Source of the DNA: Chitinibacter sp. FCG-7 | GTDB lineage: Bacteria > Pseudomonadota > Gammaproteobacteria > Burkholderiales > Chitinibacteraceae | DNA length: 64,000 nt | Assembly (NCBI RefSeq): GCF_040047665.1 | Contig: NZ_CP157355.1 | Span: 1,116,001 to 1,180,000 of the forward strand | Direction: 5' to 3' | Shown here: in pieces, positions 52,522-61,777 of the stretch | Numbering within the stretch: position 1 is the stretch's first letter | Layout: every line of letters starts with the position of its first letter | Notes under the pieces: generated by a model | Database searches by the model: none | The model's input: the letters and a program-made list of their open reading frames with translations, nothing else | What the model was told of the DNA's origin: nothing | Made by a program: the position numbers and the translations under genes

Positions 52522-53151
52522 TTAGCGGACTTTATTTGGCCCGCGCCGACCACGCTGCTTGGGGCGCGCCACCTTCACCGGCTCTGGCTTGGCAACGCCC
52601 GGCGCGGCAATATTGAGCAACTTATATTGCCCAAGTGGAATATCATCTAGGGTATAGCCACCTACCGCATAGCGGATAAGACGTAGCGTCGGATACCCTA
52701 CCTTGGCGGTCATGCGCCGCACCTGGCGATTTTTGCCCTCGGAAATAATGATTTCCAGCCATGTGGTTGGAATAGCTGCACGCTCACGGATTGGCGGCAC
52801 GCGCGGCCAGACGATGGCGGGCTGCTCGATAATGCGTGCGCCAGCGGGCTGGGTTTTAAAATCGCCCAAATCTAAGCCGCCGTCGCGCAGTGCTTGTAGC
52901 GCGGCTTCATCCGGAATGCCCTCGACCTGCACCCAGTAAATCTTCGGCAATTTATGCTTAGGGTCAGTAATGCGGTGAATCAGCGTGCCATTACCAGTGA
53001 GCAATAACAACCCTTCCGAATCGGTATCGAGCCGCCCAGCGGCATAAACATCCTTGATAGTCACATAGTCGGCCAGGCATTGATGCGGCGGGCTGGGCGT
53101 AAACTGGCAAATCACACCGTAGGGTTTATTCAACAGGAGAAGCTGTGGCAT
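52522..53151 (-). CDS. rluE: 23S rRNA pseudouridine synthase, RluE-like
   Basis: A 209-residue member of the RsuA/RluB/E family without an S4 domain, which fits RluE (modifies U2457 of 23S rRNA in E. coli). The catalytic aspartate is in AAGRLDTDSEGLLLLT; the KPYGV start, EGKNRQVRRM and VGYPTLRLIRYAVG segments are typical. The ATG at 53151 (MPQLLLLNKPYG) is the family start; the frame extends 103 codons further upstream but that part is antisense to the icd region. It is divergent from icd, as in E. coli. Its conserved core contains a 49-bp window with GGGTAT and ATACCC ends (52650-52698). Confidence 0.92.
   Translation of the reverse strand: MPQLLLLNKPYGVICQFTPSPPHQCLADYVTIKDVYAAGRLDTDSEGLLLLTGNGTLIHRITDPKHKLPKIYWVQVEGIPDEAALQALRDGGLDLGDFKTQPAGARIIEQPAIVWPRVPPIRERAAIPTTWLEIIISEGKNRQVRRMTAKVGYPTLRLIRYAVGGYTLDDIPLGQYKLLNIAAPGVAKPEPVKVARPKQRGRRGPNKVR
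52650..52698. repeat. 49-bp palindrome-ended window within rluE
   Basis: GGGTATAGCC at the left and CGGATACCC at the right, exactly 49 bp, in a part of the gene whose protein sequence is conserved in the family. An insertion is therefore excluded; either chance or sequence conversion. Confidence 0.4.
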
Positions 53152-53280
53152 GGCGAACGGGCTTGGCAGGAAAGCGTCAAACCTGTGATAATAGTGCGTT
53201 TTTTCTGTTTGGCTTGGAAAAATAAAACAAAAAGCCTCACAGGACGTTTTCAATGACTGTATTTCACAGGAAATAGCACG

Positions 53281-54504
53281 ATGAGTCTGATCAAAGTACC
53301 TCAAGGCGGCACGAAAATCGTTCCTAACCTCGCGACGCCAGATAATCCAATTATCCCGTTTATCGAAGGTGACGGTATTGGTGTGGATATCACCCCAGTA
53401 ATGATCGACGTTGTCGATGCGGCTGTGAAAAAATGCTACGGCGACGCACGCAAAATCCACTGGATGGAAATCTACTGCGGCGAGAAAGCGTCTAAATTGT
53501 ACGCAGATGGCTCATACCTGCCACAAGAAACCCTCGACGCACTGAAAGAATACGTAGTATCGATCAAAGGCCCATTGGCTACACCAGTTGGCGGCGGTAT
53601 TCGTTCATTGAACGTAGCACTGCGTCAAAACTTGGACCTGTATGTTTGCTTGCGTCCAGTGCGTTATTTCGAAGGCGTTCCTTCGCCAGTAAAACGCCCA
53701 GACCTCGTTGACATGGTGATCTTCCGTGAAAACACTGAAGACATCTACGCCGGTATCGAGTGGGACGCGACTTCTGAAGGCGCGAAAAAAGTGATCGAAT
53801 TCCTGCAAAAAGAAATGGGCGTGAACAAGATTCGCTTCCCAGAATCTTCTTCTATCGGTATCAAACCAGTATCGAAAGAAGGTACTGAGCGTCTGGTGCG
53901 TAAAGCGATTCAATACGCAATCGACAACAACCGTAAGAGCGTTACCTTGGTACACAAAGGTAACATCATGAAGTTCACCGAAGGTATGTTCCGCACTTGG
54001 GGCTACGAGCTGGCCAAGAACGAATTCGGTGGCGTTGAGATCGACGGCGGCCCATGGTTGCAATTGCCGAACGGCATCGTGATCAAAGACGTGATCGCTG
54101 ATGCGTTCCTGCAACAGATTCTGTTGCGTCCAGCTGATTACGATGTAATCGCAACATTGAACCTGAACGGCGACTACATTTCTGATGCCTTGGCAGCAGA
54201 AGTAGGCGGTATCGGTATCGCTCCAGGCGCGAACTTGTCTGACAACGTAGCGTGCTTCGAAGCAACACACGGTACAGCACCGAAATACGCTGGCCAGGAC
54301 AAAGTAAACCCAGGTTCATTGATTCTGTCTGCTGAAATGATGTTGCGCCACATGGGCTGGACTGAAGCAGCTGACAAGATCATCGAATCAATGGGCAAAG
54401 CAATCCAAGACAAGATCGTAACTTACGACTTCGCTCGCCTGATGGACGACGCGCAAGAAGTGTCTTGCTCGGCCTTCGGTAAAGCAATGATCGAACGCAT
54501 GTAA
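53281..54504 (+). CDS. icd: NADP-dependent isocitrate dehydrogenase
   Basis: A 407-residue homodimer-type TCA-cycle enzyme. The phosphorylatable serine segment is [13 protein letters not shown], the metal and substrate residues are in [13 protein letters not shown] and [13 protein letters not shown], and the family signature near 345 ([18 protein letters not shown]) is present. An AGGA site precedes the ATG. The gene uses codons such as CCA, GTA and CGT more than its neighbours, in keeping with strong expression. It has a strong terminator. Confidence 0.97.
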   Translation: MSLIKVPQGGTKIVPNLATPDNPIIPFIEGDGIGVDITPVMIDVVDAAVKKCYGDARKIHWMEIYCGEKASKLYADGSYLPQETLDALKEYVVSIKGPLATPVGGGIRSLNVALRQNLDLYVCLRPVRYFEGVPSPVKRPDLVDMVIFRENTEDIYAGIEWDATSEGAKKVIEFLQKEMGVNKIRFPESSSIGIKPVSKEGTERLVRKAIQYAIDNNRKSVTLVHKGNIMKFTEGMFRTWGYELAKNEFGGVEIDGGPWLQLPNGIVIKDVIADAFLQQILLRPADYDVIATLNLNGDYISDALAAEVGGIGIAPGANLSDNVACFEATHGTAPKYAGQDKVNPGSLILSAEMMLRHMGWTEAADKIIESMGKAIQDKIVTYDFARLMDDAQEVSCSAFGKAMIERM

Positions 54505-54527
54505 TTTGATTTAATGCTCTGATCAGC

Positions 54528-54554
54528 AAAAACCCCGCTTCGCGGGGTTTTTTT
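54528..54554 (+). terminator. icd terminator
   Basis: CCCCGC, loop TTC, GCGGGG, then seven T residues, 24 bp past the stop. Confidence 0.93.
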
Positions 54555-54684
54555 ATGCGCACAGCGCTCAGACGAGCCGGAACTGCAGTCGATGTTGGCG
54601 GTCAATCATCCAGCAAAAGCGCACGCCCGGCGGCTCACCTGAAGCAGTACTGCGCCATGTCGATATACTGATTGAACAGACAAT

Positions 54685-54714
54685 AAAAAAAACCCGCAGG
54701 TCAAACAGCGGGCT
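54685..54714 (-). terminator. cold-shock gene terminator
   Basis: CCCGC/GCGGG arms with an eight-base T tract on the minus strand, 25 bp past the stop of the cold-shock gene. Confidence 0.85.
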
Positions 54715-54738
54715 TTGGGTAAACACAGCGCTTAAGGA

Positions 54739-54942
54739 TTAAGCTGTCTGGATATTACCTGCTTGCATGCCTTTCTGGCCTTGTGTCAGCTCGAAAGAAA
54801 CGCGTTGGCCTTCTTTCAGCGTCTTGAAGCCAGGCATATTGATCGCAGAGAAGTGCGCAAACAAATCATCGCCACCTTCGTCTGGAGTGATGAAGCCAAA
54901 ACCTTTAGAATCATTGAACCACTTAACAGTACCTAATGCCAT
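54739..54942 (-). CDS. cold-shock domain protein
   Basis: A 67-residue OB-fold single-strand nucleic-acid-binding protein. RNP1 is KGFGFITP and RNP2 is [21 protein letters not shown] is the standard start. The frame opens six codons earlier, but the ATG at 54942 with AGGA ten bases before it is the family start. It is divergent from clpS and next to icd, the arrangement around cspD in Pseudomonas and E. coli, so it may be the CspD-type member, though length and sequence also fit CspA. Confidence 0.95.
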   Translation of the reverse strand: MALGTVKWFNDSKGFGFITPDEGGDDLFAHFSAINMPGFKTLKEGQRVSFELTQGQKGMQAGNIQTA

Positions 54943-55184
54943 TTTGAAATAATCCTGCAAACTAAATTAAACAATCATGAAATGTCGGCCAACAAATGTA
55001 TGCTGATACCGCGGTTTAGTTAGACAGAAATACTTCCATCAAACTTGCATTACTTTTTACGCGAGAATAACCAAGTCGGTCAAGTGGAACAATCTTTACC
55101 AATTCACAGTGTGTCATCTCTATCACGCTTGAAAAAAGCCGACTTGGAGCCAAAATAGAAGAGACATAGTAGGCAGTGGAACCA

Positions 55185-55493
55185 ATGGCACTTACGCACC
55201 AATTTGATACCGAATTAAAAACCGCAGATGTTCGCACCGCCCCCCCGCCAATGTGGCAGGTTGTATTACTCAATGATGATTTCACCCCGATGGACTTCGT
55301 CATCGACGTGTTGCAGCAGTTTTTCGGATTAGGATCGGATCAGGCCACACAGATTATGCTTAAAGTGCACCATGAAGGTCGCGGCATCTGCGGAACTTAC
55401 CCCAAAGACATCGCTGCAACCAAAGTGGCCGACGTTACGCAGCACGCTCGCTCACACCAGCACCCGCTGCAATGCATCATGGAGGTGAAATAA
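55185..55493 (+). CDS. clpS: ATP-dependent Clp protease adaptor ClpS
   Basis: A 102-residue adaptor that hands N-degron substrates to ClpAP. The disordered N-terminus is followed by [20 protein letters not shown], the binding-pocket residues (NDD, TPM, and His in KVHHEGRG), and the conserved [15 protein letters not shown] at 55176 is in frame; the ATG at 55185 is preferred as it is nearest to the usual N-terminus. It lies one base before clpA, forming the classical clpS-clpA operon. Confidence 0.96.
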   Translation: MALTHQFDTELKTADVRTAPPPMWQVVLLNDDFTPMDFVIDVLQQFFGLGSDQATQIMLKVHHEGRGICGTYPKDIAATKVADVTQHARSHQHPLQCIMEVK

Positions 55494-55494
55494 A

Positions 55495-57762
55495 ATGATC
55501 GCCCAAGAACTCGAAGTCAGCCTGCATATGGCGTTCATGGATGCGCGGCAAAAGCGCCATGAATATATTACGGTGGAGCATTTATTACTGGCTCTGCTCG
55601 ACAACCCTTCCGCGATTGAAGTGATGAAAGCCTGCGGCGCGAATCTGGACGAATTGCGTCGTCAACTGGGTGATTTTGTCACTGAACACACCCCCGTTGT
55701 ATCGGGCACCAGTGAAGTGGAAACCCAGCCGACGATTGGATTTCAGCGTGTGATCCAACGCGCCATTCTGCACGTTCAGTCTTCCGGCAAAAAAGAAGTC
55801 ACCGGCGCAAATGTGCTGGTCGCCATTTTTGGCGAAAAAGACAGTCACGCCGTGTATTTCCTGCACCAGCAAGGCATTACCCGCCTCGATGTCGTGAACT
55901 TCATTGCGCATGGCATCAGTAAAAGCGCGAGCAATTCCTCACAATCTGCGCCTAAAAACGAGCAATCGGAAGAAAGCGAAGGGGAAAGCAGCGCGGGTGG
56001 CGCACTGGAAAACTACACGCAGAATATGAATAGTCAGGCCTTGGCGGGCAAAATTGATCCGCTGATTGGCCGCGATCATGAGCTGGAGCGCGTCATTCAA
56101 ACGCTGTGCCGCCGCCGCAAAAACAATCCGCTGCTGGTGGGCGAAGCTGGCGTCGGTAAAACGGCAATTGCCGATGGTCTGGCGCGAAAAATCGTCGAAG
56201 GCGATGTGCCTGACGTGCTCTCAGATGCCACAGTTTACACGCTCGATATGGGCGCACTACTCGCTGGCACCAAATATCGCGGTGACTTTGAACAGCGTCT
56301 TAAAGCGGTGATCAAGCAGCTTGCCGAAGAGCGCAACGCGATTCTGTTTATTGACGAAATTCATACGCTGGTTGGTGCAGGTGCTGCTTCAGGCGGCACG
56401 CTGGATGCGTCCAACCTGCTTAAGCCTGCGCTTTCCAACGGCACGCTCAAATGCATCGGTGCAACCACCTACACCGAGTATCGTGGCATTTTTGAAAAAG
56501 ATAACGCGCTGTCTCGCCGCTTCCAGAAAATCGACATCGTCGAGCCTACCATTGAGCAGACAGTAGAAATTCTGAAAGGCTTGAAGGACAAATTTGAAGC
56601 GCACCATGGCGTGAAATACACGCAAGCAGCGATTACGACAGCGGTTGAGCTATCGGCCAAATTCATCAATGATAGGCACCTGCCTGACAAGGCCATTGAT
56701 GTGATCGACGAGGCAGGCGCTGCACAAAAAATTCTGCCGCGCTCGAAACAGAAAAAAACCATCGGCAAAGGCGAGATCGAAGACATCATTGCCAAAATCG
56801 CGCGCATTCCGCCCAAATCGGTATCTACCGACGACAAAAACACGCTCAAAACACTGGAGCGTGATTTGAAAAACGTCGTATTCGGTCAGGAAAAAGCGAT
56901 CGAAGTGCTGGCCACGTCGATCAAGATGGCGCGGGCTGGTTTGGGTAATCCGCAAAAGCCAATTGGCTCATTCCTGTTCTCCGGTCCTACTGGCGTCGGC
57001 AAAACCGAAGTGGCGCGGCAGTTGGCCTACACAATGGGCATTGAATTGATCCGATTCGATATGTCCGAGTATATGGAGCGCCATGCTGTCAGCCGCCTGA
57101 TCGGTGCGCCTCCGGGTTATGTGGGTTTTGAGCAAGGCGGTTTGTTGACCGAGGCAATCAACAAACATCCGTATGCGGTAGTTTTGCTTGATGAAATCGA
57201 GAAAGCGCACCCCGATATCTATAACGTGCTGTTGCAGGTGATGGATCACGGTACGCTGACCGATAATAACGGGCGCAAAGCGGATTTTCGCAATGTGGTG
57301 ATCATTATGACGACCAATGCGGGCGCGGAGATGCTGAACAAGTCGGTGATCGGTTTTACCGCAAAAAAAGAAGCTGGCGATGAAATGCAGGAAATCAAAC
57401 GCATGTTCACGCCAGAATTCCGCAACCGGATTGATGCCATCATCCCGTTTGCATCACTCACGCACGAGATTATCCTGCAAGTGGTTGAGAAATTCCTGAT
57501 GCAGCTTGAAGCGCAATTGCACGAGAAAAAAGTGGAAGCCCACTTTAGCAGCGCACTGAAGGACTATCTGGCCAAAAACGGATTTGACCCGCAAATGGGT
57601 GCTCGCCCAATGGCGCGCCTGATTCAGGATACCATCCGCAAAGCGCTGGCTGACGAACTGCTGTTTGGCCGCCTGGTCAATGGTGGCGAGGTGATGATTG
57701 ATATTGATGAGGCTGGCAAGGTATTGCTCGACATCCCTCAGAAAGAAACAGTCCCAGCCTAA
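55495..57762 (+). CDS. clpA: ATP-dependent Clp protease ATP-binding subunit ClpA
   Basis: A 755-residue AAA+ unfoldase. An N-terminal double Clp repeat (about 1-145; [14 protein letters not shown]) binds ClpS; the first ATPase domain has [13 protein letters not shown] and [12 protein letters not shown], the second [13 protein letters not shown] and [12 protein letters not shown]; the ClpP-contacting loop segment IGF follows in the second domain. The length fits ClpA and it lacks the coiled-coil middle domain of ClpB. It is followed by a strong bidirectional terminator. Confidence 0.97.
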   Translation: MIAQELEVSLHMAFMDARQKRHEYITVEHLLLALLDNPSAIEVMKACGANLDELRRQLGDFVTEHTPVVSGTSEVETQPTIGFQRVIQRAILHVQSSGKKEVTGANVLVAIFGEKDSHAVYFLHQQGITRLDVVNFIAHGISKSASNSSQSAPKNEQSEESEGESSAGGALENYTQNMNSQALAGKIDPLIGRDHELERVIQTLCRRRKNNPLLVGEAGVGKTAIADGLARKIVEGDVPDVLSDATVYTLDMGALLAGTKYRGDFEQRLKAVIKQLAEERNAILFIDEIHTLVGAGAASGGTLDASNLLKPALSNGTLKCIGATTYTEYRGIFEKDNALSRRFQKIDIVEPTIEQTVEILKGLKDKFEAHHGVKYTQAAITTAVELSAKFINDRHLPDKAIDVIDEAGAAQKILPRSKQKKTIGKGEIEDIIAKIARIPPKSVSTDDKNTLKTLERDLKNVVFGQEKAIEVLATSIKMARAGLGNPQKPIGSFLFSGPTGVGKTEVARQLAYTMGIELIRFDMSEYMERHAVSRLIGAPPGYVGFEQGGLLTEAINKHPYAVVLLDEIEKAHPDIYNVLLQVMDHGTLTDNNGRKADFRNVVIIMTTNAGAEMLNKSVIGFTAKKEAGDEMQEIKRMFTPEFRNRIDAIIPFASLTHEIILQVVEKFLMQLEAQLHEKKVEAHFSSALKDYLAKNGFDPQMGARPMARLIQDTIRKALADELLFGRLVNGGEVMIDIDEAGKVLLDIPQKETVPA

Positions 57763-57792
57763 TACCCCACTCAGATAGCCATGCTGCGATAT

Positions 57793-57820
57793 AAAAAAAC
57801 CCGCTCACGCGGGTTTTTTT
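57793..57820. terminator. bidirectional terminator between clpA and mscS
   Basis: ACCCGC, TCAC loop, GCGGGT with seven A residues before and seven T after, so it works in both directions between converging genes. Confidence 0.93.
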
Positions 57821-57842
57821 ATGGCTCGATCTGCAGTGCGGA

Positions 57843-58658
57843 TTACTTCTGCTGCACAGTAATAAATTGCGCTGGTGTCGGCGCAGGAAAGCTCGCTAGC
57901 GTTTCCAGAATGACGCGATTGGTATCAAAATACACTTGCCAGTAATGATCATTGTGGCAGTACGGCCGAACAGCCAGCACTGGACCGACCAGCTGGAACT
58001 CGAGGATCTCGACATCCACAGCAGGTTCGGCCACCACATTTGGAATTTTTGCGATATTTTCTTTCAGCTGGGCAATTGCGGCTGGCACATCGGCAGCGCC
58101 TGATAATTGCGCCTTTAGATCAACCCGGCGGTACGGCGTTGAGGTGTAATTCTGGATATTGTCGCTGAAGATTTTGTTGTTACCGACCACGGTAATGATA
58201 TTGTCGGGCGTCAGCACCGTGGTCGCAAACAAACCCACCTCATGCACCACCCCGGTCACACCACCAGCGGTAATCATGTCGCCCACCTTGAAGGGACGCA
58301 AGACAATCAGAAATGCGCCGCCGGCAAAATTGGCCAGCAAGCCCGACCAGGCCATACCGATAGCCACACCCGCAGCGGCGAGCAAGGCGGCGAACGTGGT
58401 GGTCTGGATGCCGAAGTAACCCAGAATACCCACCACCAGCAACACATTCAGCAACACGGTTACCGCCGAGCCAACGTAACGTAATACGGTAGGGTCGACA
58501 TTCTGGCGATGTAATCCGCCCTGCACAAAGCGCACCACCACGCCAATCAGCCAGCGGCCAATCACCCAAAATGCAATCGCCGCCAGAATTTTTACGCCAA
58601 ATTCAGCGGCATACCCCATTGCAATGTCTTGATACTTGGTTAGAAGCGATGCGTCCAT
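57843..58658 (-). CDS. small-conductance mechanosensitive channel, MscS type
   Basis: A 271-residue channel close in size to E. coli MscS (286). There are three membrane segments (about 18-40, 60-83 and 88-118); the third is the pore helix rich in Gly and Ala (AALLAAAGVAIGMAWSGLLANFAGG). A cytoplasmic beta domain follows (RPFKVGDMITAGGVTGVVHEV and NNKIFSDNIQNY). It opens under membrane tension to release solutes during osmotic downshock. A second MscS-family gene lies at the right end of the window. Confidence 0.95.
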   Translation of the reverse strand: MDASLLTKYQDIAMGYAAEFGVKILAAIAFWVIGRWLIGVVVRFVQGGLHRQNVDPTVLRYVGSAVTVLLNVLLVVGILGYFGIQTTTFAALLAAAGVAIGMAWSGLLANFAGGAFLIVLRPFKVGDMITAGGVTGVVHEVGLFATTVLTPDNIITVVGNNKIFSDNIQNYTSTPYRRVDLKAQLSGAADVPAAIAQLKENIAKIPNVVAEPAVDVEILEFQLVGPVLAVRPYCHNDHYWQVYFDTNRVILETLASFPAPTPAQFITVQQK

Positions 58659-58730
58659 TGTTTATTCTCCTGAAATAGTCAATTCGCAGACCCTCACGGA
58701 TCTTACCCGAATCCTATTAAATTCTGAATT

Positions 58731-59663
58731 TTAACCGCGTGGATGATGCTCCTGATGCAATGTTTTCAGACGCTCAGCGGCAATCTGGGTATAAATCTGC
58801 GTAGTGGTAATGTCCGAATGCCCCAGCAGGGTTTGCACCACGCGCAAATCCGCGCCGTGGTTAAGCAAATGCGTGGCAAAGGCATGCCGCAGCACGTGCG
58901 GGCTGAGCAATTCGGGTGCGATGCCCGCTTGCGTGGCGTATTGCTTGATAATGAACCAGCAGCCTTGCCGCGTCATGGCCTCGCCACGCTGGTTCACAAA
59001 CAAACATGCCTGAGACGGGCTGTTTAGCAAAAGTGGGCGAGCCTCGCGCGCATAGCGGGCCACCCAGTCGGCGGCGACTTCACCCAGCGGAACCAGCCGC
59101 TGTTTGCCGCCTTTACCATTGGTGACATGCAGATAGCGTTCGCGCAGATAGACTTGGGCAATCGGCAGCGTGACCAGCTCGGTGACACGCAAGCCGGTGG
59201 CGTACATCAATTCGAGCATGGCTCGATCCCGCACGCCGGCGGCCTCTTCCAGATTGGGCGCGTCCAGCAAGGCCTCAATGCTATTCTCGGACAGGGATTT
59301 GGGGAGTGGGCGGACGCGTTTGGGCGAAACCAATTGAGCACAAGGATCCAGCGAGAGCATTTCCTGTGCAATCCAGTAGCGATAAAATTTGCGCAAGCTG
59401 GCCATCCGCCGCGCCAGACTCGCGGCCTTTAAGTCCCTCGCCTGTCGGGCCAGAAAAGCCTGCACATCATCGCGATCAGCCAGCCAAAGTGTTTTCTGGC
59501 GCTCGTTTTGCAGCCACCCAGCCCAGATCAGCAAATCACACCGATAACTGTCGATGGTATTTTGCGCCAGACCATCGCCCAGCCAGATGCCATCTAGAAA
59601 ACGATCTATCAGCGCCTCTTCTGATTGCGCCAGCGCTGCAGGCGGTAAAGCTAAATCGCTCAT
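58731..59663 (-). CDS. xerD: tyrosine recombinase XerD
   Basis: A 310-residue site-specific recombinase that resolves chromosome dimers with XerC at dif. The N-terminal SAM-like DNA-binding domain (about 15-105) is followed by the catalytic domain with Arg in YATGLRVTEL, Lys in the beta-hairpin NGKGGKQR, HxxR in SPHVLRHAFATHLL, the second His in LLGHSDITTTQ and the nucleophile Tyr in IYTQI. XerD rather than XerC is suggested by LSPHVLRHAFATHLLNHGAD and by the length. It overlaps ogt by four bases. Confidence 0.93.
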   Translation of the reverse strand: MSDLALPPAALAQSEEALIDRFLDGIWLGDGLAQNTIDSYRCDLLIWAGWLQNERQKTLWLADRDDVQAFLARQARDLKAASLARRMASLRKFYRYWIAQEMLSLDPCAQLVSPKRVRPLPKSLSENSIEALLDAPNLEEAAGVRDRAMLELMYATGLRVTELVTLPIAQVYLRERYLHVTNGKGGKQRLVPLGEVAADWVARYAREARPLLLNSPSQACLFVNQRGEAMTRQGCWFIIKQYATQAGIAPELLSPHVLRHAFATHLLNHGADLRVVQTLLGHSDITTTQIYTQIAAERLKTLHQEHHPRG

Positions 59664-60160
59664 TGGCTAGCTGCACGCTCGATCACGCCTTCATGCGCCA
59701 GCAGCCAGCGTTTGATCGGCATCCAGTCCAGGCCATTACGATTGGCGTTAAAGCCGCCCAAACCTTGCGCAGCAACGACCCGATGGCAGGGAATAATAAT
59801 GGGAACCGGATTGCGACCACACGCGCCGCCAACCGCGCGCGGGCTGGAAGCAATTGCGCTGGCAATCTCGGCATAACGCCGGGTTTGCCCGGTGCCGATA
59901 GTCGCAATTTGCTGCCAGACTTTCTGCTGATGTGCTGTGCCCTCCAGCTGCAAGGGCAAATCAAACACATGCGCGGGATTACGCGCATACGCCAGCAACT
60001 GCTGTTCGGCCTCGTCCAGCAAGGCGTGGGTCGCCGTCGACGGGCAAGCGATTTCTTCGGCGAGAAAGTCCAGCCTGCACACTGCAGTATCTGTTGCACA
60101 TAGCTGGACAAAACCGAAGGGCAAAGCGATGCAGCGCGAAGCCAAAGCAGATTCAGACAT
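59660..60160 (-). CDS. ogt: methylated-DNA--protein-cysteine S-methyltransferase
   Basis: A 166-residue suicide repair protein that takes the alkyl group from O6-alkylguanine. The active-site motif is IPCHRVVA, with the helix-turn-helix arginine finger in QTRRYAEIA and the AVGGACGRNPVPIIIPC segment typical of Ogt. The ATG at 60160 (MSESALASR) is preferred over an earlier in-frame ATG at 60199. It overlaps xerD as ATGA, so the repair enzyme and the recombinase are co-translated. Confidence 0.93.
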   Translation of the reverse strand: MSESALASRCIALPFGFVQLCATDTAVCRLDFLAEEIACPSTATHALLDEAEQQLLAYARNPAHVFDLPLQLEGTAHQQKVWQQIATIGTGQTRRYAEIASAIASSPRAVGGACGRNPVPIIIPCHRVVAAQGLGGFNANRNGLDWMPIKRWLLAHEGVIERAASQ

Positions 60161-60219
60161 AAATACCCCGCAAAGTATATGGCTGCATGATAGACGCAAA
60201 TTGCCCTAGAAGAATATAC

Positions 60220-61293
60220 CTAACGAGTTGATTCGTATAAGGCATCGAGCAAGCGGCTATCGTGATCTTCGGTCAGCTCCCAGAACATCACGCCCGCTAA
60301 TTTCTGCGCCTTAGCGTAGCGCCCTTTCAGCGCAATCGACTCACAGTCTTCATAACTGATAAATTCGTCACCATCGTATAAGTACGGCACCTGGGCATCT
60401 GCATCCCAATAGCGAATAAAACGGCCAGAAGGGAGCAGCTCGGCATTAATCTGGCGAAAGCTGGGCGCGCTATTGCTGCCCGCCAATCCGGGTTGCCCCA
60501 AGCCGGGCGAGGCGACGCCTTTCAATGAACGGCCGTATAGCGGGCAACCTAGCACCAGTTTTTCGCGCGGCACACCCTCTTTAATAAACAGCTCTATGCT
60601 TTTCGCGGCGCTATCGCCCGCTGAATCGACGGTACTATTAAATAGATTGGCGTGATGGCCCGCACGCGTCGCCCAGCCGTTGTAGAAGTCATAAGTCATC
60701 AAGTTGATAAAGTCACACGCCGCAGCCACACGCCGGATTTCAACCTTATCCAGATAATATTGACCAGCGCCAGCCGCAATACACAGCTGATAAGGGGCGC
60801 TGGATGCGCGCCCATCGCGCTCGGATTGCGCATCCAGCTGTACGCGCAAAGCCTCCAGCAGCAGCGAGAAGTTCTGCTGGTCTTCTGGCCTGGCTTTAAT
60901 GCTGGCCATGTCGTTGCCGGGATACTCCCAATCCAGATCAATGCCGTCGAGCTGATAATCCCGCATAAACTGCACGGCAGAGCTGGCAAACTGTTCACGC
61001 GATGGGGCAGTGAGCGCCGCATCGGAAAATCCATCAGCACCCCAGCCACCGACCGAAACCAGTATTTTCAAATCCGGATTACGCTGCTTGAGTGTCAGCA
61101 ATTGGGACAAAATACCCTGCTGGCGAGCTAATTCATCGGCATCTTGATCAGGTGCAAACGATGGTTTTAAACCAACCTGATGCTCATGCACATCAGCAAA
61201 GGCATAGCATAAATGGCTGAGTTTCTCGGCGGGAATTTGCGCCAGATTGCAGGGTTGCCACGAAGCAAAATACGCCAAGAAAATACCCGCCAT
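60220..61293 (-). CDS. glycoside hydrolase family 18 chitinase without a signal peptide
   Basis: A 357-residue GH18 catalytic domain and nothing else. The active-site motif DGIDLDWE places the catalytic acid at Glu123; SVGGW marks strand 3, MTYDFY strand 6 and FWELTED strand 8. The first residues (MAGIFLAYFASW) are already strand 1 of the barrel, so there is no signal peptide, chitin-binding domain or linker: the enzyme is predicted cytoplasmic, acting perhaps on imported chito-oligosaccharides, or leaves by a non-Sec route. The key residues are intact. The gene lies 59 bp upstream of ogt. Confidence 0.92.
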   Translation of the reverse strand: MAGIFLAYFASWQPCNLAQIPAEKLSHLCYAFADVHEHQVGLKPSFAPDQDADELARQQGILSQLLTLKQRNPDLKILVSVGGWGADGFSDAALTAPSREQFASSAVQFMRDYQLDGIDLDWEYPGNDMASIKARPEDQQNFSLLLEALRVQLDAQSERDGRASSAPYQLCIAAGAGQYYLDKVEIRRVAAACDFINLMTYDFYNGWATRAGHHANLFNSTVDSAGDSAAKSIELFIKEGVPREKLVLGCPLYGRSLKGVASPGLGQPGLAGSNSAPSFRQINAELLPSGRFIRYWDADAQVPYLYDGDEFISYEDCESIALKGRYAKAQKLAGVMFWELTEDHDSRLLDALYESTR

Positions 61294-61319
61294 ACCGACC
61301 TCAAACAGATTAAAACTGG

Positions 61320-61343
61320 AAAAAAGCCCGGCTTGGCCGGGCG
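61320..61343 (-). terminator. terminator of the RidA-family gene
   Basis: GCCCGGC, TTG/CAA loop, GCCGGGC, then six T residues on the minus strand, 30 bp past the stop. Confidence 0.88.
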
Positions 61344-61373
61344 ACGATGGGCTTTGCTCAGCCCGGATGGTAT

Positions 61374-61724
61374 TTACAGTGCAGCAATGACCGTCATTTC
61401 GACCAGATAACGCGGATCAGCCAGCTTGGCTTGCACAGTCGCGCGGGCAGGTGTATGTCCCGCCGGCACCCATCCCGACCAAGCCTGATTCATTGCATCG
61501 TAATCGGCCATATCGCTCAGAAAAATAGTCACCTGCAAGATTTTGCTTTTATCCGAGCCCACCTCGGCCAGCAGGCGATCAATACAAGCCAACACTTCTT
61601 CGGTTTGCCCCAGAGCGTCTTTCGTCAGATCTTCGGCAATCTGGCCAGCCAAATAGACCGTATTGTTATGCACCACGGTTTCGCACAATCTTGGCCCAAC
61701 ATGGTAGCGCTGAATTGATGACAT
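61374..61724 (-). CDS. RidA family protein (enamine/imine deaminase type)
   Basis: A 116-residue protein of the YjgF/YER057c/UK114 superfamily. Conserved parts are VYLAGQIAED, TPARATVQAKLADPRYLVEM, including the Arg that binds the substrate carboxylate and the Glu at the end. Its N-terminus (MSSIQRYHVGPRLCETVVHN) is like the Rid subfamilies distinct from RidA proper, so whether it removes 2-aminoacrylate is unclear. The ATG at 61724 has GGAGA seven bases before it; an earlier in-frame ATG is unsupported. ilvA, a source of RidA substrates, is in this window at 10786. Confidence 0.88.
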   Translation of the reverse strand: MSSIQRYHVGPRLCETVVHNNTVYLAGQIAEDLTKDALGQTEEVLACIDRLLAEVGSDKSKILQVTIFLSDMADYDAMNQAWSGWVPAGHTPARATVQAKLADPRYLVEMTVIAAL

Positions 61725-61777
61725 TTTTGTCTCTCCAAAATAAAAGGCAAGCTTGCACTTGCCTTGATTCAAACAGT

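Noticed and set aside
52522..53460. 312-residue form of RluE starting at 53460
   Set aside because: The first 103 codons lie opposite the icd promoter and start and have no family similarity; the RluE fold begins at 53151.
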